64,000 bases of DNA from Orychophragmus violaceus (GCA_030180135.1 CM058230.1:27426067-27490066); one strand, 5' to 3'; positions 21,046 through 32,585 are shown, numbered from the stretch's first letter. The notes: generated by a model from the letters alone, not told the origin. Made by a program: numbers and translations.

Positions 21046-22024
21046 GCTGGTTAACTTCAATTGACCATAACTTGACCATCCTTAACCCGATTCAGACGAA
21101 ACGAAAGCCTAAACCACTTCTTTTTCTATCCTCTTTCCATATCCGATGTCCGTTCGGGCTGAGGAAGCTTCTAAATTACCGTTTTACCCTTTCTTTGGCT
21201 AAGGTGAGGACCGATCGTGATCTCTTTCTTTATTCTACTGCAGTGTTGGGACCCGAATCCCCGTTTAATAGTATCTTTCCTAGGTAGTGTAGATCTATTT
21301 TTTGAATTGCGTTGATGTGATTGATAATAACTTAGAATCTAGGATCTCGCTTAAACCGAAAACGGAACTTAGACACTAGGTTATCATTTGAACTGAAAAC
21401 GTTGCTTGTGTGTGAAGGCTATGCTTGATAGAACTGTTTAGGGCCCCCGAAAGGGTGTTTGGTGACGGCACATGTACATTGCACCGAGTACGTGTCCCTT
21501 GTATCGTCGTAAGGGGAGTTTCGGCGAGCTCCCCGAAGGGTAAAGTGGAGTTGGAGTTGGAGTTGGGCACCGGGGCCAAAGGAGGGCCTCGGTTGCTATT
21601 TCTGTTCCCCCCCCCCCCCCATTCTTCTGTTTCTCCCCCCCCCCCCCCGAGGCCTTTCTGTGTAGCGTAGTTGAGTGCGTTGTTTGTGCTTCGGGCGTTG
21701 GGTGCAAGGTGTTATTAACCGTGGACTCGTGTTTGATGTTGTGCTAGTGTAAAGTAGAGATAGCGGTATTCCTAGAATCCGCTCTCACTGGGTAATTGTG
21801 TTTGAAACAATTACTCAGGCCTCCTTTTCCTTTTCCCTTCTTTTTCCCTCGCAGGTCCGGATGCAGGATAGATCGATCGTTGTGACGTGATTGGTGGATT
21901 TGAATAAGAAAGAAGCGTCGGGTCCTGGGACAAGTTGAGTTGGCGTCCCGGTTGGACCATGTTCGGTTCAACGGGCGTCCTAATGCCGCGTCTCCGGTTA
22001 TGCCGGGAGACGGGTGTTACAATT

Positions 22025-22037
22025 TGGTATCAGAGCC
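22025..22037 (+). promoter_or_regulatory. Primer-binding site of the large element (tRNA-Met)
   Basis: TGGTATCAGAGCC begins four bases after the left LTR ends at 22021. Confidence 0.9.
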
Positions 22038-22500
22038 TAGGTTAAAGGTCTCCCAGTCCTGCCCTAGGAGATCAGCTTTCGTCGTTTTCCAAAACCTTGC
22101 TTTCAAATCTTTTCCAAAGCGTTTGCGAAAATTTTATAAAATGGTTACTTTGCGAAAGGCTTTTTCAAACACCAAATATATCATAGATTGTTCTCCACGC
22201 CGGTCCTAGTCTAGATAGAATTTATCCGTGCAGGTTGGCGTCAGTGTCTTCAAACCTCGGTTGTGCTACTGCCCGCTAGATGTGTGCTGAGACGTATGTC
22301 GTGATGTGTGTCGTTGAGGTGTATGTTGGGATGTGTGTTGTGGTGTGCGCCTACAGGGCAGTTGGTACTAGTGAGGTGGTGTTGGGGTCAACGTGGGTTC
22401 AGAGTATTGCTCAATCAAGTGTGCTAAAGCGTCAAGGATGTGAAGACGATCAGACGAAAGGCTAATGCGGGAATACTGCTACGAGCATTGTAAGAGCTGC

Positions 22501-22692
22501 AAGGAGTGCTACAGGAGTTGCAAGGGGTCGATGGAAAGACCGGATTGCAAGGAGTGCTACAGGAGCTGCAAGAGGTCGATGGAAAGACCGGATTGCAAGG
22601 AGTGCTACAGGAGTTGCAAGGGGTCGATAGAAAGACCGGATTGCAAGGAGTGCTACAGGAGCTGCAAGAGGTCAAGGGAAAGACTGGATTGC
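22501..22692 (+). repeat. 48-bp tandem repeat, four copies, in frame
   Basis: AAGGAGTGCTACAGGAG starts at 22501, 22549, 22597 and 22645, with a partial copy at 22693. Because 48 is a multiple of three, the plus-strand open frame 22465-22827 carries a 16-residue Cys-rich repeat, KECYRSCKGSMERPDC. The frame has no known domain and is probably not a gene. Confidence 0.95.
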
Positions 22693-23886
22693 AAGGAGGC
22701 CATTTGGAAGTGGCGGTGTGTCGACTGGATTAAGTGTAAAGAATTGTTTAAGTTGCTGGGATCACAAGGAGCAGCAGGAGGCTACCCAAATCTGTTCCAA
22801 GTAGGGAATCTTGGAATCGGTTTGTGACATCAACTTCAATGAGTTATGGACGGCTCGTTGAAGATTGATCAAGCGGGAAGCTGGAGAAGATCTTCGTGGT
22901 ACGACAGGCTCGAGATTCAACGATGGGACCGGAAAGGAAACGGTCTGCCCTGGAATTCTTTGTGGATTACTGGAGCAGCTAATGGAGTTCCGCAAGATGG
23001 AAAGAAGATCGCAGAAGCGTTTTGGGAAGTGGCGTTGTGGCATTTGGAATTGCCCGATAAGCTGGACGTCTGTTATTGTAAGCTCAAGTGGACAAAGCTG
23101 GTTATTGGAAATGGAAATCCAACGGAAGAGTGTTAGGAAAACACTTTGGAGGATTGGAAAGAAGCTGCAAAGAATAACAAAGGAGCACAAGTCTAATGGG
23201 GAAGGAAACCCAAAGGATGGTGTTTGGAAAGCACTACACCTGGATCACAAGGTAGGAAACCTTGAGCTGGAATTCAGATGGGAATCGGTTTGGATATCAG
23301 AGTGCGCAGCGGAGGCGTGGCATTGGAGCATATCAGGAGTTAAGTGGGTCGTTCCCCATCAGTCAGGTAGCCATAATGGACATTGTTAGCTGCATCGGTC
23401 ACAGGGGTTAGCAAGGATGTCTGCTTGGGCGACAGTCAACGCCATAGTGCACGATAATGGAAAACCGTCATAGAGAATCCATTTGGAAGTGGATGATGTA
23501 CTGTGGCACGGTAATGGAAACCGTTGAGGAGAATGGGATTGGAAGCGGAGCATCGAATTCAAGACTTAGAACCACTCGAGGGATGAGTGCTGTTTCTAAA
23601 CGTTGGAGACCGACCCTAATGGACATGGGCGGTAGCATGTGGCGTTTGTATTGCATTCTGGGAGCTACTGTTGGATCGGCACCAAGAAGAAGGACACTTC
23701 AGAGCATGGCTGGAAATAAGGGGGGAGAAGCAGTCTTCAGGATTCAAGGCAAAGTCCTTCTCAAGCAAGTAAGAAATCAAGTCAGTTTTGGGTCAGCGAA
23801 GTTTGCGGAGTGTGGTTGGTAAAGAGTTGCAATGGAGAACTCCCGCCACGTAATTCGGGACGAATTCTTTTCAAGGGGGGGAGAAT

Positions 23887-25623
23887 TGTAACATACCCAT
23901 ACTGGCCCATTTAAAATTTTGATTAAAAAGAAGAAAGCCCAAGCCCAAAAGCCCATTAGCCACTCCAAAAACCCTAGGGTTTCTCTCCTTTCTTATAAAT
24001 AGGAGTAGCCACCCATGGAGAGATCAGAAAAGAGATTCCCGCAGTGAAGCCCTGTCCTCCCGTCGAGCCACCAGCCGTCGCATCCATCCCGGCGAGCCAC
24101 CTCCACCCGATCTCCTCTTCTCTTCCATGGATCCCTCTCCCTTCTTCTCTCGGGTTAAGTATTCTCTCTTCTACATCAAATCCTTTCTTTCTATCCTTCT
24201 CCTCCTCCAGATCTGATCCTCTATTGTGTTAGATCTGAGATCTAATCTTGTTTCTCAGATCTATCGCTTTTCCAAACGCAGATCTGATATCGAAGCAATT
24301 CTGGACTGTCAGATTGATTCGCGTGTTTCCGTTGAACCGTAAGGAACCACGGAACGCACAATATGTTGTTGGAAAGCCCTCGATCTCAGCTTTCCAGAAA
24401 GGTAAGGATCGCCCAAATCGGACTTACGGTTTAAATGTTACGATCTATTTTGTAAAACGGGTCTGTTCTTGACGAACCTGTTTCTGGTTTGACCCATTTC
24501 AGTTTCTAAAGATCCGGTTTAGTCTGGGTCGGGTCGGGTTGACCGGGTCGGGTCGGATTGGGTTAGCCGGTCGGGTCGGGTTGACCGGATTGGGTCGGGT
24601 CGGGTTAACCGGGTCGGGTCGGGTTAACCGATCTGGTTTGGTTAACCGATTTGGTTCGGTTTAATCCGGTTTGGCTGGTTAACTTCAATTGACCATAACT
24701 TGACCATCCTTAACCCGATTCAGACGAAACGAAAGCCTAAACCACTTCTTTTTCTATCCTCTTTCCAGATCCGATGTCCGTTCGGGCTGAGGAAACTTCT
24801 AAATTACCGTTTTGCCCTTTCTTTGGCTAAGGTGAGGACCGATCGTGATCTCTTTCTTTATTCTACTGCAGTGTTGGGACCCGAATCCCCGTTTAATAGT
24901 ATCTTTCCTAGGTAGTGTAGATCTATTTTTTGAATTGCGTTGATGTGATTGATAATAACTTAGAATCTAGGATCTCGCTTAAACCGAAAACGGAACTTAG
25001 ACAATAGGTTATCATTTGAACTGAAAACGTTGCTTGTGTGTGAAGGCTATGCTTGATAGAACCGTTTAGGGCCCCCGAAAGGGTGTTTGGTGACGGCACA
25101 TGTACATTGCACCGAGTACGTGTCCCTTGTATCGTCGTAAGGGGAGTTTCGGCGAGCTCCCCGAAGGGTAAAGTGGAGTTGGAGTTGGGCACCGGGGCCA
25201 AAGGAGGGCCTCGGTTGCTATTTCTGTCCCCCCCCCCCCCCCCCCCCCCGAGGCCTTTCTGTGTAGCGTAGTTGAGTGCGTTGTTTGTGCCTTCGGGCGT
25301 TGGGTGCAAGGTGTTATTAACCGTGGACTCGTGTTTGATGTTGTGCTAGTGTAAAGTAGAGATAGCGGTATTCCTAGAATCCGCCCTCACTGGGTAATTG
25401 TGTTTGAAACAATTACTCAGGCCTCCTTTTCCTTTTCCCTTCTTTTTCCCTCGCAGGTCCGGATGCAGGATTGATCGATCGTTGTGACGTGATTGGTGGA
25501 TTTGAATAAGAAGGAAGCGCCGGGTCCTGGGACAAGTTGAGTTGGCGTTCCGGTTGGACCATGTTCGGTTCAACGGGCGTCCTAATGACGCGTCTCCGGT
25601 TATGCCGGGAGACGGGTGTTACA
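23887..25623 (+). repeat. Right LTR of the large element
   Basis: 1737 bp, complete, with TATAAATA at 23994-24001, the GGGTCGGGTT array at 24518-24668 and a poly(C) run near 25228-25248. Directly followed by the GCTTC duplication. Confidence 0.9.
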
Positions 25624-25802
25624 GCTTCCACACTTCTTCCATCTTCATGGAACATCTGTCCCACCAGCGTGAGTTTATACTTTTCAGTCAAGTCTGAAAA
25701 GTCCAAATCTGGAATTTTTATGATATCATCATCTTCTTGGAGACGACGTCGAACTTGTCGAGTGCCCTCATCGCCGGAGCGACCTCCATTTGTTTTACTC
25801 AT
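25624..25802 (-). pseudogene. LINE ORF1, N-terminal part separated by the LTR insertion
   Basis: The start ATG is at 25802 (MSKTNGGRSGDEG). The segment reads IKIPDLDFSDLTEKYKLTLV and then a GQMFHEDGR stretch, as typical before the DUF4283 domain in plant L1 ORF1. It stops at the insertion border (25624) and resumes at 19433. The 179 coding bases on this side leave exactly the reading phase used on the other side, so ORF1 was open here when the LTR element landed. The 5' leader of the LINE fills 25803-26235. Confidence 0.85.
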
Positions 25803-26235
25803 CGTGTTTTAAAAGAAAATTTTAGATACACCCTATCAGAGGGGAAACATCAAGGAAGATCTCGAACTTTCCGTCGGGAATAGTAAGACAAAGTCCCAGA
25901 GTCGTCACAGCAAGCGTACAAAACAATCACGGATCGTCGTAAACCGTAAGTATCAGTTCCAAGCCAAAGAAATCATGAGAGAAACACCCTACAGAAGGGG
26001 ATTTGCACAGAGAAGCTAGACCTAAAAACTTTAGGTGCCTATGCCGTAGGTCACACGCGATAGCGAGAACACTCTGACAAAACTTACCTAGATGTAGCGA
26101 AGAAAAGACAGGGGAAAAGAGGAGTGATGGTTGTCTCCCTCCCTTGAAAACGGTGGCAGGATCACGATCTGAAGCGCCGTCGACAAGAAGGTCGGATTTC
26201 ACAGTCACCTTTAGTGTCGCCCTAACCCTAGTTGT

Positions 26236-26249
26236 GTTGTGGCAATTAG
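26236..26249. repeat. Target-site duplication of the full-length LINE, right copy
   Basis: GTTGTGGCAATTAG matches 13502-13515 with one mismatch and marks the LINE 5' end. Confidence 0.75.
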
Positions 26250-26640
26250 TTTTGAAATGAAAAACGCAACACTTGAAAAGTTCTCTACAGATGTCTATTG
26301 TGTGTGGTGGCGTTGCTGGGAGATGGGGTTTTACTAGCGGTCAAGTTTTTCTGGAGCTTTCTGTAGTTGGTTGATCATTTTTCCTTTTTTCTACGAATGT
26401 GTGTACTGTTCAATTCTTTTGTATTTGTGTTTTTATGACAACAAAATTCTATAATTTTTTTTTGTTTTTGGCGATAGTTTTCTGTATTTCTGGTGATTAG
26501 TGCGGCAGTAAATCTTCTTCATAGTAACGTCTACATTTCGGTGACAGCTATACGATTTGCTCTTTCGTTTTAGTCTTACTTAAAAAAATTCTTAGGTTTG
26601 GATATGTTGACCTTGTTGGTTTGTAAAGGCATCTCAAATA
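26250..26640. other. Unassigned spacer between LINE and copia
   Basis: T-rich sequence, no gene or repeat recognised. Confidence 0.5.
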
Positions 26641-27472
26641 TATGAGCACCAAATTTAACAATGGGCAGAACTGATATTAGAAGCAATAATTTTACAGACT
26701 ATAATGATTAAAACATGGAAGAAAATAATCAAATGTGAACCCAAACTACCGTAAGCTGATTGAGGAAGAATCGGAAGATGAGTAGAGTCGAGACGAAGAT
26801 CTCTCTCCTTAATTCTTTAAACGCCCGTAGTGCTCCGGTTTGATACGCTCAAGAATCCCAGGATAAAACTACTCTATTCTCTGCTTCGATGCACTCGAGA
26901 ACAAAGCTAACGACCCAAAAAATCTGTGTTGTACTCTCAGACACTAAGAAAACATGGAGAAGAAGAAGAGAGGAGATTGTGTGGTAATGAGATTAATCAA
27001 GAAGAGGAGTCAAGGCTTGTTTTAAATAGCCACATTTCAAAAAAAAGTAACATACTCCACATTAATGAGAATTATTCTCATAACTGAATTTTTTGAATTG
27101 ATTCACACCATTATGTGTGTTGATTGTATGTTAGAAACTTTTAATTATAGGAGATATTTTAGTTGACCAAATCAACAAAATTTTCAGAATAGATTTAGGC
27201 CAAAATTAAATTAATCTTTGAACCTACAATCTTATTCAAGGCCATAAAGCTTAAAGCCCGAGCCCATATCTCCTTTACACTCCAAGTTGTCCATTCAGAC
27301 TTCAATTTCTCATTCAACCGAACTTCGTTTTTATCGTTCTTATACACCACCTTGTAGTGGACGCAGCGACGATTCTATTGTGCCCAAGAACTAGTCATTC
27401 CGATGAACGTCTTCACCGGAAATCTTACCGGAATATGGTCGTAAACCATTTCCATAAAAACGAGTTCTAACA
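26641..27472 (-). repeat. 3' LTR of the defective copia
   Basis: 832 bp. On the minus strand it starts TGTTAGAACTCG. Pairs with 29802-30633. Confidence 0.9.
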
Positions 27473-28101
27473 ATCCCCCACATGAATAGAAATGACTCTA
27501 GACACATGACGACTCAATAGACTTAACTAACTAGATATGACAGAAAGACTTTTGAGAGTACAAACGAAAATTCATTGTATCTGAGTTGGTAGCATTTTTC
27601 AGCTTTGAACCACTCATTTTAATATCTGTCGGATTTACTCGGCCAGGTGGTGAACATGATGTCTTGAACCACCCGGGCTTTGATGTAAACCTAGACAACA
27701 GGTATAGCACAGCTTCATTTCTCACAGAAATAGGTTCTCTATTGTGTTCATTTTGGCCGTGAACATGCCTGGTTAATCATGAGTGAACTTAGAGAATATA
27801 GCCTGACCTTCATTCTCCTAGAAACGGCCCCATTTCACACTCATAAGGTGATTTATCCTTAGCTTGTATTTTAAAAAGTATCCTGTAATATACTCCACAT
27901 ATCATACCAAGCTTGGACTCAAATCATTAAAAGCTTACGCTTATCCTATACACATACAGGAAGCACTGTACATCATCTTAGGAACTGGGTATAGACGTGA
28001 GTCTAACAGTGCTCTTACAGATTTAGTTTGATTTAGTTGTCCCTTTGAACCTACATATGGGATCTCCAGTCACGTAGGTGGGGTTTCCATCAAACTACAT
28101 C
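27473..28101. other. 3' untranslated part of the defective copia
   Basis: Between the pol stop and the 3' LTR on the minus strand. No reading frame recognised. The polypurine tract is at the left edge. Confidence 0.5.
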
Positions 28102-28500
28102 TTAATTCATAGGCTTTAAACCCATTCCTCTTGATGATTTTACAACTTGATCTCGTGACAACCTTTTAGTAAATGGATCCGCAAGGTTGTCTTTCGACTT
28201 AATGTAGTCTACCGTGATTACACCAGTTGAGATCAATTGTCTAATGGTTTTATGACGTCTTCTTATATGACAAGATTTACCATTATACAGATTGCTCAGT
28301 GCCCGACCTATAGCCGATTGGCTATCACAGTGTACACGTAATGCCGGCACTGGCTTATCCCACATGGGAATATCTTCCAGGAAATTTCGAAGCCACTATG
28401 CTTCCTCTGTAGCTTAATCTAAGGCTATAAACTCAGATTCCATAGTCGATTTGGCCAACAGAGTTTGTTTGGAAAATTTCCAGGACACTGTTGCACCCGC
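28102..28500 (-). pseudogene. Copia RNase H remnant
   Basis: Minus strand. It reads GATVSWKFSKQTLLAKSTME with the RNase H S-T-M-E-S-E-F-I-A pattern, then HCDSQSAIGRA and CHIRRRHKTIRQLI, IKSKDNLADPFTK, ending at 28102. Two in-frame stops replace Lys and Glu in the sequence after EFIALD. These are the C-terminal catalytic segments of copia polyproteins. Confidence 0.85.
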
Positions 28501-28516
28501 AAGTGTAAATACATAT

Positions 28517-28714
28517 TCACTTGTGGATATAATTTGTGTTCTGGGCTAACCCAGATTCTTGCAACATCGCATTCATCATCTCTTTGAGAGTTCGGGTTTT
28601 ACGTTCCGTAACTCCGTTAGATTCAGGTGAATAAGGAGCGGTTGTTTTGATGGATAATTTCATGTTCTTTACAGAATGCATCAAATGGTCCATCATACTC
28701 GCCTCCTCTATCAC
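28517..28714 (-). pseudogene. Copia integrase remnant
   Basis: Minus strand. APYSPESNGVTERKTRTLKE is the C-terminal part of the copia integrase core, containing the catalytic Glu region (P-Q-x-N-G-V-x-E-R). The reverse transcriptase that should follow is missing, so a deletion joins integrase almost directly to RNase H. Confidence 0.85.
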
Positions 28715-29801
28715 TTCGAACTATCTTTATAGTTTTAGCGAGTTTCAGTTTTCAACAATAAAACGTTCGCGGAAACAATCCGAGGTAAAGCGAATCACAA
28801 ACTCACTTAAAAGTGTTCGTGGAAACCTTTAAACACTCGTTCAACGATTCGTGTAAACACTAAATAGTGAATCACAAATCCTTTTGATATTATTTTGTGA
28901 AACAATTCACGTAAACACTTATAAAAGCGGATCGCAAATCCAGTATTTAAATTGACAATTGACGAAACGGTCGTCAAAACAATTTAAAAACATTTACTAA
29001 CAGAGTAAATTGTTTAAATCCTTTCCAAAAGATTCTGAAACTTGTAACAGTTATAATAAAGGACAAAAACCGTTTCCAAATTTGACCAAAATCTTTTAGA
29101 GAAAATTGAGTTGACTCAATCCAAAAAAAAATCGTAAATTAATTAGCAACAACCACAAAACCGTTAACACAAGCTTTTACAAGAAAAGAATGTTGCAGGT
29201 TTTTCTGGAGATCAATTGCCAAAAAGTTTTTGTTTTTTTTTCTTTTCAAAACCGGTAAGTATTGCAAGACAAAGTACGTCTCCAAATTTGACCAGAAACT
29301 TTCTAGTAAATATTGGTTTTAATCAACCAACAAAAATGGAGAACAAATACAAAGATGCTAAAAGACAAAACCCACAAGCACTTATTGATTAAATATTGCA
29401 GGTTTTGTTTATTGTTTTGTCCAAAGAAGACGAAGATCAACTGCAAACCTCTTTTCGTTTGAAAAAATCTTTCACCAATTGCTATATAAGTCAAATCAAA
29501 CCGGTAATCTTCAAAACAGATACGGTTTATGATTTTAGCTTAAGCAATATATTAAAACATCGACTCTTTCACAAACTTTTTTTTTTCAACAACGTTTAAG
29601 AAAACAGAAAAAATTGTGAAAAGTATGATAAGAAGTGAAAGAAATCAATCTGAACTAAAGGTAAACTGAACTCCGATTTTTCCTGCAAAACAGAGACTAA
29701 CAGCAACACAGCTACAGAAGGGATTATGTCTGTAAAATCTTCACAATCAGAAAATTTCGTTAGTCCAAATAACAACAACGAAATTTCTAAAGAATTAAGA
29801 C
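28715..29801. other. Interior of the defective copia without readable genes
   Basis: The gag, protease and early integrase region is gone or unreadable. The AT-rich sequence includes several CGAATCACAAA / TTCGTGTAAACACT-like short repeats at 28760-28930. No primer-binding site was recognised next to the right LTR. Confidence 0.4.
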
Positions 29802-30633
29802 TATGAGCACCAAATTCAACAATGGGCAGAACTGATATTAGAAGCAATAATTTTACAGACTATAATGATTAAAACATGGAAGAAAATAATCAAATGTGAA
29901 CCCAAACTACCGTAAGCTGATTGAGAAAGAATCGGAAGATGAGTAGAGTCGAGACGAAGATCTCTCTCCTTAATTCTTTAAACGCCCGTAGTGCTCCGGT
30001 TTGATACGCTCAAGAATCCCAGGATAAAACTACTCTATTCTCTGCTTCGATGCACTCGAGAACAAAGCTAACGACCCAAAAAATCTGTGTTGTACTCTCA
30101 GACACTAAGAAAACATGGAGAAGAAGAAGAGAGGAGATTGTGTGGTAATGAGATTAATCAAGAAGAGGAGTCAAGGCTTGTTTTAAATAGCCACATTTCA
30201 AAAAAAAGTAACATACTCCACATTAATGAGAATTATTCTAATAACTGGATTTTTTGAATTGATTCACACCATTATGTGTGTTGATTGTATGTTAGAAACT
30301 TTTAATTATAGGAGATATTTTAGTTGACCAAATCAACAAAATTTTCAGAATAGATTTAGGCCAAAATTAAATTAATCTTTGAACCTAGAATCTTATTCAA
30401 GGCCATAAAGCTTAAAGCCCGAGCCCATATCTCCTTTACACTCCAAGTTGTCCATTCAGACTTCAATTTCTCATTCAACCGAACTTCGTTTTTATCGTTC
30501 TTATACACCACCTTGTAGTGGACGCAGCGACGATTCTATTGTGCCCAAGAACTAGTCATTCCGATGAACGTCTTCACCGGAAATCTTACCGGAATATGGT
30601 CGTAAACCATTTCCATAAAAACGAGTTCTAACA
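29802..30633 (-). repeat. 5' LTR of the defective copia
   Basis: 832 bp, near-identical to 26641-27472. Confidence 0.9.
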
Positions 30634-31307
30634 AAATATTTGTTTGAGCTTCTAATCATTAAAATATTATTGTTTATACTATAATTTTATTTCATAATTA
30701 AATTTTTAACTTGTACAAAAATAAACAAATCATTAGCGAACAAGTGAAATGGAAATATCTAAACTAAAACTCCAGTTTTTCAAATGAAAAACCGAGATTC
30801 TCATATAAGAACCCTCATCTTCATTTTTCATATTTTTATAATTCTTTTACTATTTTCAAATTACATACTCTTTAAGAAACTATGGTTGGAATGCTTTAAG
30901 GGTTTTGCCTGCTAAATTTGTTGGATTATGATTTAGAACCAGATTCAAAAATTTACTATTGGTTTAGCCCAAAAAACAAAATATTACAAAAAAATAATTT
31001 ATTGCAAGAAAAATAATAATTAAAAAAGAACGCTTGTAATAATATATCTGATTCAGTTATATTCTTAGACTTTTAGGTAATATATAATCATGGGAAAAGA
31101 GCACTTGTAAAACTGAAAGCATTTTTAGCGTCTAATGTTAAACGTAAAGAGAACATGTGTTTTGACTAAACCTGAGTATTTTAAGTTAGACATCCGATTC
31201 TATCTTTATCCCATCCAAATTACCTGATTCTTATTATCGATTGGATTCTCTCTATATCTCAATCAAAAACCATATACCATCTTCGATTCTATAAAATTCT
31301 GGCAAAG
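30634..31307. other. AT-rich spacer and LINE 5' leader
   Basis: AT-rich with no gene. The last 100-250 bases are probably the 5' leader of the LINE that follows; its exact start was not found. Confidence 0.4.
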
Positions 31308-32585
31308 ATGGTGGACAACCTTCGCCGCGTTATGCAAGATCTGGATCTTGGAGCAGATGAGGCACCAATTGCACTACCCATTGCAGTCGTTACTCAAGCC
31401 GCAAATGAAAATCGATTCATACTGGAAGGACGCCCGACAATACCCAGAAGACAGAACCTGCGCTCGATCATTGCTAATCTCCCAAGGAACTGGGGCTACG
31501 ACGGGCAAGTTCATGGTCGAATTACTGTTGGAAGACGATTCCAATTTGTTTTCCCGACAGAAGAAATGATGGAAAATGTCCTCCGACGGGGACCATGGGC
31601 TTTTGCTGATAGGATGCTCATCATTCAACGATGGACCCCAGTGATGAATCTGGAAATCCTGAACTTCATACCCTTTTGGGTGCAGATCAGGGGTATTCTG
31701 ATGCAATACATGAACCAGGAGGTTATTGCACACATTGGGCGTGCAATGGGACTGCTAATGGATGTTGATTACAACGCGGAGACCGCGATTAGAGTTGAAT
31801 ACGCGAGAGTACGCATCAACTGGGATGTCAGACAACCCCTTCGTTTCCAGAGGCAGTTTCAATTTACCAGTGGAACTAACACACTTCTCCGGTTCAGATA
31901 TGAGCGCCTGCGGGGATTTTGTGAAATCTGCGGTATGATTACACATGACTCTGGAGCCTGCTTAATTCAAAATGGAGGAGATGATTCGGATGGCGACAAT
32001 AATGATCGTGATGGTCCTGCGAATGGGAATACAAGTACTACCAATATCTGAATTGAAGAAATTACTGATGAAGAAGCAAGAGCATTAAGAAACGAATGAG
32101 GCAACCGTATGGAAGAGAACAATCACAATGGGAGTCATATCACAGAAGTGGTATCTGATGATGAAGAGGGACATGAAGAATCATATCATGAACCCACCGA
32201 GGCAGAACTTGAAGAAAGTGCTGCTTTTCTCGAAGGCGAGGAGCACTATGATATGTACAAGGGACAACTGGAGAAGAGTGAACTCTTTAACCCAGTCCCC
32301 ATCTTCCCCAATGCCATTGGTGATGTTCCTGGACCGCTAGAATCTGTTGGCTGTATCAATGACAACCAAGAAGAACACATGGTTTCTGATACATAAATGA
32401 TGCATGCTTTACCAGAGACTAAAGAAAGGCTGAAGCGGAAACGTTCTGAGGAGTTAGACAATGAGGAAGGAATGAAGTACAAGACAATCCGGGAACAAGG
32501 AGAAAGCAGCAATGGTATTACGGATGAGCATCCGAAAGCTCCAGGGAGTGGCGAGGTGGGCTCCAAACCACCAGAGCCTCCATGA
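31308..32585 (+). pseudogene. LINE ORF1 (DUF4283 and zinc knuckle), with in-frame stops
   Basis: The start ATG is at 31308 (MVDNLRRVMQDLDLG). A DUF4283 domain follows (NLPRNWGYDGQVHG, FPTEEMMENVLRRGPWAF, IPFWVQIRGI), then a zinc knuckle FCEICGMITHDSGACL near residue 205, then an acidic tail. One reading frame runs to the TGA at 32583-32585, with TGA at 32049, TGA at 32097 and TAA at 32394 interrupting it. The protein would bind LINE RNA. The final stop overlaps the ORF2 start (ATGA at 32582-32585). Confidence 0.85.

Larger units (their letters stand above)
19439..25623 (+). mobile_element. Composite LTR insertion: Cassandra joined to a non-coding large element
   Basis: The 6185-bp block starts with TGAAACATACTGGG and ends with GTGTTACA. 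It is flanked by the 5-bp duplication GCTTC and interrupts LINE ORF1. Removing the block and one GCTTC restores the ORF1 frame. The order is Cassandra LTR, short interior, Cassandra LTR, large-element LTR lacking its first 10 bases, 1.87-kb interior, and complete large-element LTR. The single pair of flanking duplications shows that the outer ends entered as one integration event. Confidence 0.85.
20269..25623 (+). mobile_element. Large non-coding LTR element (LARD-like)
   Basis: The right LTR is 23887-25623 (1737 bp, TGTAACATAC to GTGTTACA). The left LTR copy, 20269-22021, lacks the first ten bases because Cassandra takes their place. The interior (22022-23886) has no gag or pol reading frame. 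A tRNA-Met primer-binding site lies at 22025-22037, and CAAGGGGGGGAGAATTG precedes the right LTR. The end GGGACGAATTCTTTTCAAGG resembles the polypurine region of Tekay-type chromoviruses, so it is probably a chromovirus derivative moved in trans. The LTRs differ by poly(C) length and scattered substitutions. Confidence 0.85.
13516..26235 (-). mobile_element. Full-length L1-type LINE, split by a nested LTR element
   Basis: The element runs on the minus strand from a 5' end at 26235, through a 5' leader (25803-26235), the ORF1 start (25802), the insertion 19439-25623, the rest of ORF1 (to 17390), ORF2 (from 17393) and a poly(A) end at 13516. Flanking 14-bp direct repeats (13502-13515, 26236-26249) differ by one base. 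Subtracting the 6185-bp insert and its 5-bp duplication leaves about 6.5 kb, a normal full length for a plant L1. Confidence 0.85.
26641..30633 (-). mobile_element. Internally deleted Ty1/copia element
   Basis: Two 832-bp LTRs (26641-27472 and 29802-30633) differ at about five positions by eye. AAATA flanks both sides (26636-26640 and 30634-30638) if the LTR is taken to start at TATGAG. Orientation is minus: the pol remnants read on the minus strand, and a purine tract (rc of TCCCCCACAT at 27475-27484) lies next to the left LTR. Only 2.3 kb of interior remains, with integrase and RNase H fragments, so the copy is defective. Confidence 0.85.

Noticed and set aside
21376..25309. Gly/Pro-rich frames across poly(C) tracts in the large LTRs
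   Set aside because: Homopolymer-driven frames of different length in the two LTRs.
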